Translations under genes and position numbers: made by a program
The notes under the pieces: generated by a model
Databases searched by the model: none
What the model was told of the DNA's origin: nothing
What the model saw: only the letters and a program-made list of their open reading frames with translations
Assembly (NCBI RefSeq): GCF_003611465.1
Contig: NZ_RAXV01000002.1
Coordinates: 1 to 64,000, forward strand
DNA from: Acinetobacter tianfuensis
GTDB lineage: Bacteria > Pseudomonadota > Gammaproteobacteria > Pseudomonadales > Moraxellaceae
DNA length: 64,000 nt
Direction of reading: 5' to 3'
Shown here: one piece after another, positions 1-8,317 of the stretch
Layout: each line of letters begins with the position of its first letter
How positions within the stretch are numbered: position 1 is the stretch's first letter

Positions 1-50
1 ATAACAACCAAAACCTTAAGCGTTTCGCTGTCTGCGTTGGTATGCAGCGT

Positions 51-78
51 ATTCTATACAGTTTTAAAACAAGCGCAA
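51..78 (-). promoter_or_regulatory. Possible leftward promoter at window edge
   Basis: On the minus strand, TTGCGC (73-78) and TAGAAT (51-56) are separated by 16 bases and followed by a GC-rich stretch, which would suit a leftward gene lying outside the window. The rest of 1-293 shows no supported gene; it is AT-rich and presumably holds the 3' end of the DUF2057 transcript. The assignment rests only on hexamer similarity. Confidence 0.3.
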
Positions 79-293
79 CCCCTATCTCTAAATATTTTAG
101 AAATAATGCTTTGTTTGATTACTTTTTAAACCAAACTATTATTTTTAGCATATTTTTCATTTATAGCAATGCTAATTTTACACTTTCGCATATATTTACA
201 TGTTAACTGTAAGCTGTTTTCTTTTTGCCGCTCCGAAAAGCAGAAAAAGCTGGCATAAACCAACTTTATTCTAAATATCTAAATTCAGCTTGC

Positions 294-941
294 TTAATTA
301 GACTGTTCTGCTAACCAAGACATAAACTTCTGACGCTCAACTTTTGTTGCATTTTGCCATGCTTGTATTAATTGCTGATCTTGAGCTGATTTTATGTCAA
401 CACGTTTAGCGCCTGACTCAGCCTGCACATAATATACAGGCGCAGGCTGCGCGGCAGGGACGGCTTTGTTGGCTGTGCTTAGATCAACTGCACTGGAGTC
501 TGAAAAAGTATTTGCCAGCCATGATTTCTGATTTTTGGCTCCAGCCTGCTGCACAATAAGCTTATTATTTTGATCATACAAACCAATAATCGGCTGATCT
601 TTATAGCGTTCAGCCTGATCAAAATCTTTTGGCGCATCAATAAGCGCTAACTTATATGACACACCATCCTGCAAAGCAGGTGTCTGCAGTGAGACAACAC
701 CAGATTTTAAAACATCATGTGAATTGTCTGCATGCTGGTAATACCCCTGATAACGAACCTGCAAAGTATTTACACCAGCATCGACTTTGAATTGATCCTT
801 TGATCTTAATAAATTACCAAACACTTCTTTGTCATTTACTGCTAAAACTTTTATTTCATCAGGAACCGTCAACGTCACTGCTGAAAATACAGCACTGCTC
901 ATAAAGATAGCCAAGGAAGCTGCTGCAAACTTTAAAACCAT
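294..941 (-). CDS. DUF2057 (YccT/CsgI-like) exported protein
   Basis: 215-residue protein with an N-terminal hydrophobic signal peptide, probably cleaved after the AVFSA at about residue 21, followed by a soluble domain that matches the DUF2057 family (E. coli YccT, also called CsgI, a periplasmic protein reported to affect curli formation). Recognition is by the opening pattern of the mature protein (LTVPDEIKVLAVN) and the VRYQGYYQ-type strand. The molecular role of this member is unknown. AAAGAG before the ATG is a plausible ribosome-binding site. It is a single gene on the minus strand, with a strong Pho-box-like site and a correctly spaced -10 element directly upstream, so induction under phosphate limitation is inferred. 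Confidence 0.8.
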   Translation of the reverse strand: MVLKFAAASLAIFMSSAVFSAVTLTVPDEIKVLAVNDKEVFGNLLRSKDQFKVDAGVNTLQVRYQGYYQHADNSHDVLKSGVVSLQTPALQDGVSYKLALIDAPKDFDQAERYKDQPIIGLYDQNNKLIVQQAGAKNQKSWLANTFSDSSAVDLSTANKAVPAAQPAPVYYVQAESGAKRVDIKSAQDQQLIQAWQNATKVERQKFMSWLAEQSN

Positions 942-993
942 TTCTATACTCTTTCAGTATTATTAAATTTTAGTTGCACTATGCATGTTCTAA

Positions 994-1011
994 ATGACAG
1001 CTTTATGACAG
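994..1011 (-). promoter_or_regulatory. Pho box upstream of DUF2057 gene
   Basis: The minus strand reads CTGTCATAAAGCTGTCAT, two 7-base CTGTCAT repeats separated by four bases, one base different from the classical PhoB consensus CTGTCATAAATCTGTCAT. Exactly ten bases downstream lies CATAGT (978-983), a fair -10 element, which is the usual geometry of PhoB-activated promoters. The gene start at 941 follows 37 bases after the -10. No phoB/phoR gene lies in the window. Confidence 0.75.
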
Positions 1012-1027
1012 CAAAAACTGTCAAACG

Positions 1028-1060
1028 AAAAATAAAAAGCCCAAGATTGACTTGAGCTTT
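1028..1060 (-). terminator. Rho-independent terminator after nitroreductase
   Basis: On the minus strand a 10-base stem with one G-U pair (1051-1060 with 1036-1045, five-base loop) is followed by a T-rich tail. It lies about 45 bases beyond the stop of the nitroreductase gene and insulates the DUF2057 promoter from it. Confidence 0.7.
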
Positions 1061-1103
1061 AATATTAAAAAGCAGCAATACGATTTACAGGAATGGCTGG
1101 CCT

Positions 1104-1697
1104 TTACTTAAAAGTCTTAAAACGCTCAGCATCATCCATAAAGGTTTTTTCGCCTGCAGGCGCTTCAATCGAACCAAATACCAACTGCGCACGCAGTTTC
1201 CAGCTGTCAGGTATAGTAAATGCCGCTGCAACTTCTTCATCAACAATCGGGTTGTAATGCTGCAATGATGCACCAATATTTTGCTCCGATAATGCAGTCC
1301 ATACCGCAAACTGAGCAATAGCTGTTGAGTGTTCAGACCACACTGGGAAATTATCTGCATATAACGCAAACTGCTCTTGCAAAGCCTTTACTGCTGCTTG
1401 GTCTTCATAAAATAATGCCGTACCAAAACCGGCTTCAAAGCTGCTGATTTTTGCATCCGTACCAGCAAAAGCAGCTTCTGGAACAATTTTGCGCAATGTT
1501 TCACGCACAATTCCCCAAAATTGAAGGTGTGACTCACCAAAAAGTATGACAACACGTGAAGTTTGTGAATTAAATGAAGAAGGACTTAAACGAACAGCTT
1601 GCTTAATTGTTTCTTCGACAGCATCTTGATCAGCTGTCAAATTTTTACCAATTGCATAAATTGAACGGCGTTTTTGGATTTGATCTAAAAAAGACAT
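1104..1697 (-). CDS. Nitroreductase family protein (Frm2/Hbn1-like)
   Basis: 197-residue single-domain flavoprotein of the nitroreductase superfamily, closest in pattern to the short Frm2/Hbn1-like group. The RRSIYAIGK segment at about residues 10-18 is the typical FMN-phosphate-binding start, followed by SPSSFNSQTSRVVILFGE at about 38-55 and GASLQHYNP near 140. Such proteins reduce nitro or quinone compounds with NAD(P)H as cytosolic dimers; the true substrate cannot be told from sequence. It is a paralogue of the next gene upstream (1853-2536), with which it shares most motifs, including WSE and QFAVW. GAGGAA before the ATG serves as ribosome-binding site. It probably has its own promoter in the 155-base gap. 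Confidence 0.85.
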   Translation of the reverse strand: MSFLDQIQKRRSIYAIGKNLTADQDAVEETIKQAVRLSPSSFNSQTSRVVILFGESHLQFWGIVRETLRKIVPEAAFAGTDAKISSFEAGFGTALFYEDQAAVKALQEQFALYADNFPVWSEHSTAIAQFAVWTALSEQNIGASLQHYNPIVDEEVAAAFTIPDSWKLRAQLVFGSIEAPAGEKTFMDDAERFKTFK

Positions 1698-1795
1698 ATC
1701 TTCCTCTTATTTTTGTATCGCATAAATCAGATAAAACAATCATAGTAGATTTAGATAAAATAAAAATATCCATATTTATAACATTGTGTATCATT

Positions 1796-1836
1796 TTTAG
1801 GATGATGCATGAAATACCGCCTCGAATCATCCTAAA
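1796..1836. repeat. 11-bp inverted repeat between nitroreductase genes
   Basis: TTTAGGATGAT (1796-1806) and ATCATCCTAAA (1826-1836) form a perfect 11-bp inverted repeat with a 19-base spacer. No T-tract follows on either strand, so an operator controlling the downstream nitroreductase, or an RNA hairpin, is more likely than a simple terminator. Confidence 0.5.
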
Positions 1837-1852
1837 TACACATGCTTTATAC

Positions 1853-2536
1853 TTATGCATAGACTCGAAAGCTTTGCTCTTCCAGCTGTTCTTTTTCAAG
1901 TGCAGATCCTTCAATTGAACCAAAAACCAGCTGTGCCCGCATCAGCCAGTTTTTCTCAATATTAAAATAATCTGAAACTGCTTGATCGATAGATGGATTA
2001 TAATGCTGCAATGATGCGCCTAAGCCAGTATCAGCCAGAGAAGTCCATACCGCAAATTGCGCCATGCCAGAGGTTTGCTCTGACCAAACAGGAAAATCCT
2101 TCGCACTAAAAGGCACTTTTTTCTGTAATTGCTGAATAATAGTTTGATCTTCATAAAATAATACTGTGCCAAAAGCAGCAGCACATTTGCCAATTTTCAT
2201 ATCCACGCCCTCAAAGACACTCATTGGCACATTACGGCGTTCTACATTACGGACAATATTCCAAAATTGCTGATGAGACTCACCAAACAAAATAACAATA
2301 CGGGTACTTTGCGAATTATAGGCAGAAGGACAGCTGCGCACAGATTCTTGGATCAATTCTGCAATATATGCTTGACTATAATGAACACGTTTTCCCAGAT
2401 CATAAATACTGCGTCGTTTTTTTAATTGATCCACAAACGTAACTGCTGCGGGCTCATCTGCAGACTTTATTTTCAACTTAAAATCTTTTGTAATATCTGC
2501 CGTCAGGACATGACCCAGCTTGCTTAAAAGTGCCAT
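1853..2536 (-). CDS. Nitroreductase family protein, second paralogue
   Basis: 227 residues from the ATG at 2536, which is preceded by GGGGA at good spacing; a longer reading from 2608 adds a hydrophobic stretch without a ribosome site and is rejected. After about 30 residues of extra N-terminal sequence comes the nitroreductase domain with KKRRSIYDLGKR at about 40-50, CPSAYNSQSTRIVILFGE, and GASLQHYNPSIDQAV. It resembles the neighbour at 1104-1697 throughout, so the pair is a tandem duplication that has since diverged. Expected to be an FMN-dependent NAD(P)H oxidoreductase of unknown substrate. Confidence 0.8.
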   Translation of the reverse strand: MALLSKLGHVLTADITKDFKLKIKSADEPAAVTFVDQLKKRRSIYDLGKRVHYSQAYIAELIQESVRSCPSAYNSQSTRIVILFGESHQQFWNIVRNVERRNVPMSVFEGVDMKIGKCAAAFGTVLFYEDQTIIQQLQKKVPFSAKDFPVWSEQTSGMAQFAVWTSLADTGLGASLQHYNPSIDQAVSDYFNIEKNWLMRAQLVFGSIEGSALEKEQLEEQSFRVYA

Positions 2537-2668
2537 AGTGAATCCCCAATAAAAAAAGAACAAAATAAATGTAATTATGGAGTTTATTTTAGTACTTTTC
2601 AGGATCAACTATTGCTTAGCTTACAGACAAATGATGTTTTTTAAATCAAATAGTTCATTTAAAATCAA

Positions 2669-2693
2669 CAAACTCCGCGGAATGCGGAGTTTG
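2669..2693 (-). terminator. Likely terminator downstream of ftsY
   Basis: CAAACTCCGC and GCGGAGTTTG form a perfect 10-bp stem with a five-base loop, 38 bases past the ftsY stop. The tail on the minus strand (TTGATTTT) is only moderately T-rich. Confidence 0.6.
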
Positions 2694-2731
2694 CGTGAAT
2701 TATCCATCTTTATTTAAAAATTTATACTGGA

Positions 2732-3838
2732 TTATTTTTCCGTTTCAAATAATGCTGCCACAAACGATTTAGCTGAGAATGGACGCAGATCATCAATCTT
2801 TTCACCAACGCCAATAAAACGAATTGGCACATGTGTGCGGCTCGCAATATTAAACAGCACACCGCCCTTCGCAGTGCCATCCAGCTTAGTAATCGTTAGA
2901 CCTGTCAAGCCAACAGCTTCGTCAAACATTTCAACTTGGTTAATGGCATTTTGACCTGTGCCTGCATCAACAACCAGCATAACTTCATGCGGCGCTGTTG
3001 CATCAATTTTTTGCATCACACGCTTCACTTTAGTCAATTCTTGCATTAAGTGGCCTTTGTTATGCAAACGGCCTGCAGTGTCTGCAATCAGCACATCTAC
3101 GCCTTTTGCGCGCGCGCTTTCAAAAGCATCGAAAATCACAGATGCGCTGTCTGCGCCATGACCTTGAGCAACAACCGCAATATTGTTGCGTTCACCCCAA
3201 ATTTGAAGCTGTTCAGTTGCCGCAGCACGGAATGTATCACCTGCAGCCAACATGACTTTTTTACCTTCACCTTGCAGGCGTTTTGCAAGTTTGCCAATCG
3301 TTGTGGTCTTACCTACACCATTTACACCAACAACCAAAATAACATACGGGCCTTTATTCGGATCAATATGTAAAGGCTTTACACGCGGTGCAAGCAAAGC
3401 AACTAGTTCTTCCTGCAGCGCCTTATACAGCGAGTGTGAATAAATCAAATCACCGCGTGCAGTACGTTCGGTTAAATTTGCAATAATCGTTTTTGTCGCA
3501 TCAACACCAATATCGGCAACCAAAAGCTGTTCTTCAACTTCTTCTAATAGCTCATCATCAATTTCTTTGCCACCAATCAGAATATTCACCATGCCGTCAG
3601 CAAGGTTTTTGCGGGTTTTCGTCAACCCTTCTTTCATACGGCTAAAGAAACCGCCTTTCGGGGCATGATCTTCTTCTTGAACAGCTTCCGAGGCTACAGG
3701 CTCAGAAACAGGCGCTGGCGCTTTTGGAGTTTCTACAATTGAGACGTCTACAGAAGGCAAACTCGGTAATGTGACATCATCATCTCCAATATCAGCATCA
3801 ATCAAAAATTTATTTTGCCCATTAGATTGCTGTTGCAT
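2732..3838 (-). CDS. ftsY: Signal recognition particle receptor FtsY
   Basis: 368-residue SRP receptor GTPase that docks the ribosome-SRP complex at the inner membrane for co-translational insertion of membrane proteins. An acidic, Pro/Glu-rich A region (about residues 1-60) precedes the four-helix N domain and the GTPase G domain. Visible motifs are the P-loop GVNGVGKTTTIGKL, DTAGRLHNKGHL (G3), TKLDGTAKGG (G4) and the C-terminal GVGEKIDDLRPF. The A domain is short compared with E. coli FtsY (497 residues). AAGGA sits six bases before the ATG. The ftsE and ftsX genes that often follow are absent; the gene is divergent from the M16 peptidase pair, a linkage also known in Pseudomonas. Confidence 0.97.
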   Translation of the reverse strand: MQQQSNGQNKFLIDADIGDDDVTLPSLPSVDVSIVETPKAPAPVSEPVASEAVQEEDHAPKGGFFSRMKEGLTKTRKNLADGMVNILIGGKEIDDELLEEVEEQLLVADIGVDATKTIIANLTERTARGDLIYSHSLYKALQEELVALLAPRVKPLHIDPNKGPYVILVVGVNGVGKTTTIGKLAKRLQGEGKKVMLAAGDTFRAAATEQLQIWGERNNIAVVAQGHGADSASVIFDAFESARAKGVDVLIADTAGRLHNKGHLMQELTKVKRVMQKIDATAPHEVMLVVDAGTGQNAINQVEMFDEAVGLTGLTITKLDGTAKGGVLFNIASRTHVPIRFIGVGEKIDDLRPFSAKSFVAALFETEK

Positions 3839-4017
3839 GCCGAATCCTTGAAAAGCACTGCGTTAAAAAAATGGATTCTAGCATAAGTTCCTTCATTTTG
3901 AGCCAAATGCGGCAGTGCATTATCAATGCATACGAAAAAACTACAGCCTCGACTTGCCTTCAAACCAGACTTTCTAAAGAATATTGCTCAATAATCTGTT
4001 TTTATTTGGAATAGCTT

Positions 4018-5403
4018 GTGAGCAAAACAGCTTTGCTGCATTTTCAAACGCTAAAAAAACCTTTCATTTCTGCACTCTTCATGGGTTTAAGTTTATGCAG
4101 CTCATTCACATTGGCAGACAGCCGCAGTGAGCTTGCAAGAACCACATTTGAAACAACGTTAAAAAATGGCTTAAAAATCATTGTCCGAGAAGATCACCGC
4201 TCACCAATGGTCTTTACTCAAATCTGGTACAAAGTCGGCAGTGCAGATGAATCCGGCAATGTGCTTGGTATTTCTCACGCTTTGGAACATATGATGTTCA
4301 AAGGCACAACCAAAGTGCCTAATGATGAATTTACCCGCCTGAGCCGCATATACGGCGGCAGCATCAATGCCGCGACATTTACCAACTACACCAACTATTA
4401 TCAGCTTTACCCTAAAAACTACTTCCCTATGGCTTTAGAACTTGAAGCAGACCGCATGACCAATTTAAAAATGCAGCAGTCTGACTTTGAACCTGAAATA
4501 AAAGTGGTCATGGAAGAGCGCCGCCAGCGCACAGACGATAATCCGCGCTCACTGGCATTCGAACGTTTTAAATGGATTACTTATCCAACCAGCCATTACC
4601 GCCAGCCAGTCATAGGCCATATGAAAAATCTGCAGAATATTCAGCTTGATGATCTGAAACAGTGGTACAAGACTTGGTATACCCCCAATAATGCCATTTT
4701 AGTGATTGTCGGCGATGTTAATGCTGAAGAGGCTGTACGCCAAGTTGAAAAGTATTTTGGACATATTCCGTATCAAAAAACACCGCAGCGTAATGACGTA
4801 CTTGAATTTGAACGGGTGGGCTACCGCCATATGGAGCTTCATGAAAATGTGCAGATCCCCAACTTATTTATGGCATGGAATGTCCGCTCTTTAGTATCGG
4901 CAAAAAATCCGCAAGACGCTTATGTCCTGAACATGATCCGCAATGTTTTAGACAGCGGCATTTCTTCGCGCTTGCAAGACCGCCTAATCCGTCAGAAAAA
5001 ACTGCTGACTGCGCTTGGCGTTTCTTATGATCCTTATAACCGCGGTGACAGCCTATTCAGCATTTCCGCAGTACCATCTGCTGGAGTAAGTCTGGAAGAT
5101 GCTCAAAAGGCCATTCAGGCTGAAATTGATTTGCTTAAAACTGAACTGGTCCAGCCTGCTGAACTCGAACGCATCAGCGCAAAGTTTATTTCCAATATGA
5201 TCTATGCTCAGGACGATATTTCAACTCAAGCAAAAACCATTGGTAATTTGGAAGTAAACGGTTTGAGCTACCGTTTAATGGATGAGCTGCCAAAACATTA
5301 TGAGAATGTCAGCCCGCAGGATGTGCTGCGCATAGCAAACACTTATCTCGTACGGGAAAACCTCAGTACGATGTACCTTATGCCAGAAAAAAATGCACGC
5401 TAA
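4018..5403 (+). CDS. M16 family zinc peptidase, catalytic partner
   Basis: 461 residues with a GTG start preceded by GGAA. A basic and hydrophobic signal peptide (about residues 1-33, ending TLA) implies a periplasmic enzyme. The inverted zinc motif HALEH occupies residues 87-91, with a candidate third ligand in ELEAD at about 141-145, so this is the active subunit of an insulinase-type (M16) metalloprotease. The C-terminal M16 half follows from about residue 210. The next gene, 15 bases downstream, encodes an M16-like protein without the motif; family precedent makes the two a heterodimer. Substrates are unknown. Both genes are divergent from ftsY. Confidence 0.9.
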   Translation: MSKTALLHFQTLKKPFISALFMGLSLCSSFTLADSRSELARTTFETTLKNGLKIIVREDHRSPMVFTQIWYKVGSADESGNVLGISHALEHMMFKGTTKVPNDEFTRLSRIYGGSINAATFTNYTNYYQLYPKNYFPMALELEADRMTNLKMQQSDFEPEIKVVMEERRQRTDDNPRSLAFERFKWITYPTSHYRQPVIGHMKNLQNIQLDDLKQWYKTWYTPNNAILVIVGDVNAEEAVRQVEKYFGHIPYQKTPQRNDVLEFERVGYRHMELHENVQIPNLFMAWNVRSLVSAKNPQDAYVLNMIRNVLDSGISSRLQDRLIRQKKLLTALGVSYDPYNRGDSLFSISAVPSAGVSLEDAQKAIQAEIDLLKTELVQPAELERISAKFISNMIYAQDDISTQAKTIGNLEVNGLSYRLMDELPKHYENVSPQDVLRIANTYLVRENLSTMYLMPEKNAR

Positions 5404-5418
5404 TATCAGGATGCCATC

Positions 5419-6993
5419 ATGTTAAGAAAATTTAGCCCGTTAATGATTGCATTGCTGATGCAGCCTGCTTTTACATGGGCAAATGAAAGCTATATCAGCG
5501 CAGAACCAGACATTCATGATCAGCCTGACCAGTTAAAATCAATTCAGCAGCTGCAAAGCTTAAAAAATCTTTCAAATGCAGCTGCTGACTACCGTGCGCC
5601 TTATGTTCATGATTTAAAGAACAGCTATGGGGTAAGAAGCTTATTTGTAGAAGCGCAAGATTTGCCTATGGTTGATATACAGCTGACTTTTAATGCAGGC
5701 TCAGCACGAGACACAGAGATTGGCAATGGCCTAGGCGGCCTTGCCAGCATGGCGGCCAAACTTCTGGATGAAGGCACAGAAAAATATACTGCTGAGCAAG
5801 TCGCCAGCGTATTTGAACAAGCAGGCGCACGCTTTGGTGTCCAAGCCTACCGCGACATGTTTATTATTACACTGCGTGTCTTGTCTGATCCAGCAAAAAT
5901 GGAACCCGCTTTAGCAATGACACTTGAGCTGCTGAACAACGCATCATTTAAAAGCAACAGTATCAATCTTGTACTAAGCAATACTCAGGCTGGACAAAAA
6001 CAGCTGCAGGAAAGCGCCAGTAAATTAATGGGTATACAGTTCTATCGCAGTATTTATGGCGTTCACCCATACGCAGAGCCAATTACTGGCACCAATGGCA
6101 GTATTAAGCGATTAAATGCAGACAACTTAAAACAATTTAGAAATCAATTTCTCGTTGCGCAAAACATGAATATTGCCATTACAGGGAAAATGTCAGCAAA
6201 AGAAGCGCTTACACTAACCGAACGCATTGCTGGGAATATGCGTCAAGGCGAAAAAGCAGGTCCATTGCCAGAGCCTAAGCAAAACACTGGTTTCAATATT
6301 AAAATTAAACACCTGCCGTTTAACTCAAGTCAAAGCCATGTGACGATTGGACATTTAGCCACGACACGAAATGACCCTGACCGTTTAGTTCTAGAAGTTG
6401 CAAACCGCATGTTTGGCGGCGGCGGCTTTAACGCAATCTTAATGCAGGAACTTCGTATTAAACGCGGCTACACCTATGGCGCTTACAGCTCTTTCAATTT
6501 CAGCCAAGCGCCCGGCATGTTCAGTTTCAGCTACTCAACACGTGAAGACCAATTTATGGACAGTATTGAAATTGCACATAAGGCCTTTACAGACTTTGTC
6601 AATCAGCCGATTGACCGCAAACGGCTGAAGGAAACCAAAGCCGGCATGCTGCGGGCATACCCAAACACCTATAGCAGCAATGCATCAATTAACTCACAGC
6701 TTGGATTATTCGGATTTTATGGCCAGCCAGCGGACACCTTAAGCCAATACCCGAAAATGCTGGAAAAAATCACCGCCGAAGATGTACAGCGCGCTGTACG
6801 CAAACACCTGCATCCAGACAATATAACGATTGTTGCTGTTAGCAAAGAACTCGATCAAGATGAACTGATTAAACGCCTAAAACAGAACTTAGGACAGACC
6901 ATCATAGCGCCAGCTAAAAAGGACCTTCCTGAACAGAGTCCGGCAGCCGATGCGCCCGATGTGACTCCTGCTGATAAGCCTGCATTAATTTAA
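5419..6993 (+). CDS. M16 family peptidase-like protein, non-catalytic partner
   Basis: 524 residues starting with a signal peptide (MLRKFSPLMIALLMQPAFTWA). The fold is M16-like: LTFNAGSARD near 90, LASMAAKLLDEGTEKY, and RMFGGGGFNAILMQELR with RGYTYGAYS near 335-355, the glycine-rich and RxxxY substrate-binding region of the second M16 domain. The HxxEH zinc site is absent, where LASMA stands instead. It is therefore the likely non-catalytic subunit that pairs with the preceding peptidase. CAGGATG precedes the ATG. The C-terminal tail is proline/alanine-rich and its last 80 bases overlap a convergent small gene. Confidence 0.88.
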   Translation: MLRKFSPLMIALLMQPAFTWANESYISAEPDIHDQPDQLKSIQQLQSLKNLSNAAADYRAPYVHDLKNSYGVRSLFVEAQDLPMVDIQLTFNAGSARDTEIGNGLGGLASMAAKLLDEGTEKYTAEQVASVFEQAGARFGVQAYRDMFIITLRVLSDPAKMEPALAMTLELLNNASFKSNSINLVLSNTQAGQKQLQESASKLMGIQFYRSIYGVHPYAEPITGTNGSIKRLNADNLKQFRNQFLVAQNMNIAITGKMSAKEALTLTERIAGNMRQGEKAGPLPEPKQNTGFNIKIKHLPFNSSQSHVTIGHLATTRNDPDRLVLEVANRMFGGGGFNAILMQELRIKRGYTYGAYSSFNFSQAPGMFSFSYSTREDQFMDSIEIAHKAFTDFVNQPIDRKRLKETKAGMLRAYPNTYSSNASINSQLGLFGFYGQPADTLSQYPKMLEKITAEDVQRAVRKHLHPDNITIVAVSKELDQDELIKRLKQNLGQTIIAPAKKDLPEQSPAADAPDVTPADKPALI

Positions 6994-7240
6994 TATATTG
7001 ATGCATACTGATTTGATGCCGAGCAGCTAACTGCTCTGCCATCTCTTGTGTTTCTGGATAACTGTACTGCTGTGAAAGCTGCAGTACAGCCTTATATTGA
7101 GGCACACCAATAGGACGGTATAAAGCCATACTGGCTAAAATAATGATCAGCACAACAATTAGCGCTATTAAATAATTATAAAGCTGCTCTAATTTTATTT
7201 TAGATTTGAATTGATGGATTTTATTTAAATCAAGAATCAT
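6914..7240 (-). CDS. Small single-pass membrane protein, unknown function
   Basis: 108 residues, not recognised. A positively charged N-terminal segment is followed by one strong membrane helix (about residues 25-43, IALIVVLIIILASMALY) and a hydrophilic C-terminal part rich in Gln and Glu, probably outside the cytoplasm or periplasmic. AGGTAG lies at good distance before the ATG, which argues that the gene is real although it overlaps the 3' end of the M16 gene by 80 bases in the convergent direction. The membrane segment itself is outside the overlap. Confidence 0.6.
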   Translation of the reverse strand: MILDLNKIHQFKSKIKLEQLYNYLIALIVVLIIILASMALYRPIGVPQYKAVLQLSQQYSYPETQEMAEQLAARHQISMHQYIKLMQAYQQESHRAHRLPDSVQEGPF

Positions 7241-7352
7241 ACACTACCTCAGGCTTTAAGTAGTGTATGGCTGACCCGAATGAAGTTCAAGTCAGCCTGC
7301 TGCTTTCTTAAGCAACATATAAAATTAAAGCTTCGCCTGATACAGCACAGAA

Positions 7353-7712
7353 TTAAGACACAATTGCCCTAATTACTGCAAAATACAAAATAATGGCGAT
7401 CACAGCCAAGACAATAATCACCGCAAAAATACTCAGCCCGCCTTCTGCATGCGCTGGATGCAGATCATCGTCATCCGCAATTTTTTTCAGCTCACCGTTA
7501 TAAAGCTGGTAAAAGCCCTCTCTTTGCTGTTCGTCCAGCTCTCGGGTAAAGTCATAGACACGCTTGCGCTGAGCAAGACCAAATTCTCCCAAATGTATTT
7601 CATTGTGAAAAATTGCTTCATCTAATTTTTGACGATGCAAATGCGCCAAAGCAATCACCTGCTCGGCGCTTGGAGGCATATCAAAATTCAAACCGTCTAA
7701 AGTTCTGCTCAT
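7353..7712 (-). CDS. Tail-anchored small protein, unknown function
   Basis: 119 residues, not recognised as a named family. A soluble, charged and probably helical region (about 1-85) ends in a glycine-containing hinge and a C-terminal membrane helix (LSIFAVIIVLAVIAIILYFA), so the protein looks tail-anchored with its body in the cytoplasm. A strong AAGGAG seven bases before the ATG supports the call. It follows the other small membrane gene on the same strand but 112 bases upstream of it, with no visible terminator between, so the two may be co-transcribed. Confidence 0.75.
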   Translation of the reverse strand: MSRTLDGLNFDMPPSAEQVIALAHLHRQKLDEAIFHNEIHLGEFGLAQRKRVYDFTRELDEQQREGFYQLYNGELKKIADDDDLHPAHAEGGLSIFAVIIVLAVIAIILYFAVIRAIVS

Positions 7713-7825
7713 GTTGTTCTCCTTGTTATAGCGTCTTGTTAGATAAATATATTATAAAAAAAATCCTTTTGTTCATTGTTTAATCATGTAAATTAAATAT
7801 AAGACTTTTTTCACTGTCTCATTTG

Positions 7826-7854
7826 TTGACAATTCAAGCTTATTGTAATATTAG
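7826..7854 (+). promoter_or_regulatory. Sigma-70-type promoter for Sel1-like gene
   Basis: TTGACA (7826-7831), a 17-base spacer and TATTAG (7849-7854) point to the Sel1-like gene that starts at 7945, giving an untranslated leader of roughly 85 bases. Confidence 0.6.
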
Positions 7855-7944
7855 TTTAACAATAGTTAGATACATTAAGTATCAATCAGACAAAGTACAA
7901 ATTTGAAAATCTGATGCAATCATAATTAGAATAAGGAGTTTAAT

Positions 7945-8178
7945 ATGATTCAACCTATCTCTCAGCATGAGCTAGAACATGTTTATGCAAATGCTGTAAA
8001 TACGATTCAATCTCAAATGAACTTTACAGATGCAGTACAACAGCTCGAAAATGCGGCGCGTGCCGGTCACAGCAAAGCAGCCATGTTTTTAGCAGAACTT
8101 TATTACCAAGGCTTCCGCGTAGAGCGCGATTCATACAAAGCGCAATATTGGGAAAAGCTGGCAACAATTCAAGCATAA
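7945..8178 (+). CDS. Small Sel1-repeat-like protein
   Basis: 77 residues. The segment from about residue 27 to 72 (QQLENAARAGHSKAAMFLAE followed by LYYQGFRVERDSYKA) fits a single Sel1/TPR-like repeat, the helix pair used for protein-protein contacts. No signal peptide is present, so it is probably cytosolic. AAGGAG precedes the ATG at seven bases. The gene has its own promoter and terminator and is monocistronic. Partner and role are unknown; one repeat is short for this family, whose members usually carry several. Confidence 0.8.
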   Translation: MIQPISQHELEHVYANAVNTIQSQMNFTDAVQQLENAARAGHSKAAMFLAELYYQGFRVERDSYKAQYWEKLATIQA

Positions 8179-8180
8179 TA

Positions 8181-8208
8181 AAACGTCACTTAGGTGGCGT
8201 TTTTTTTG
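8181..8208 (+). terminator. Terminator after Sel1-like gene
   Basis: AAACGTCAC pairs with GTGGCGTTT (nine pairs including one G-U) and runs into an eight-base T-tract, starting two bases after the stop codon. Confidence 0.85.
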
Positions 8209-8317
8209 ATTTAAATTTTAGCTCTACACAATTTCTTACGATTAAAATCAAAGCCTAAACAGTAATTTCATATCATTTTTTTATAATAGACCTGAACTCA
8301 ATAAGTGCAATATAAAG

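Noticed and set aside
1-126. Open frame running in from the left edge (forward strand)
   Set aside because: 42 codons without recognisable pattern; the same bases carry a plausible leftward promoter.
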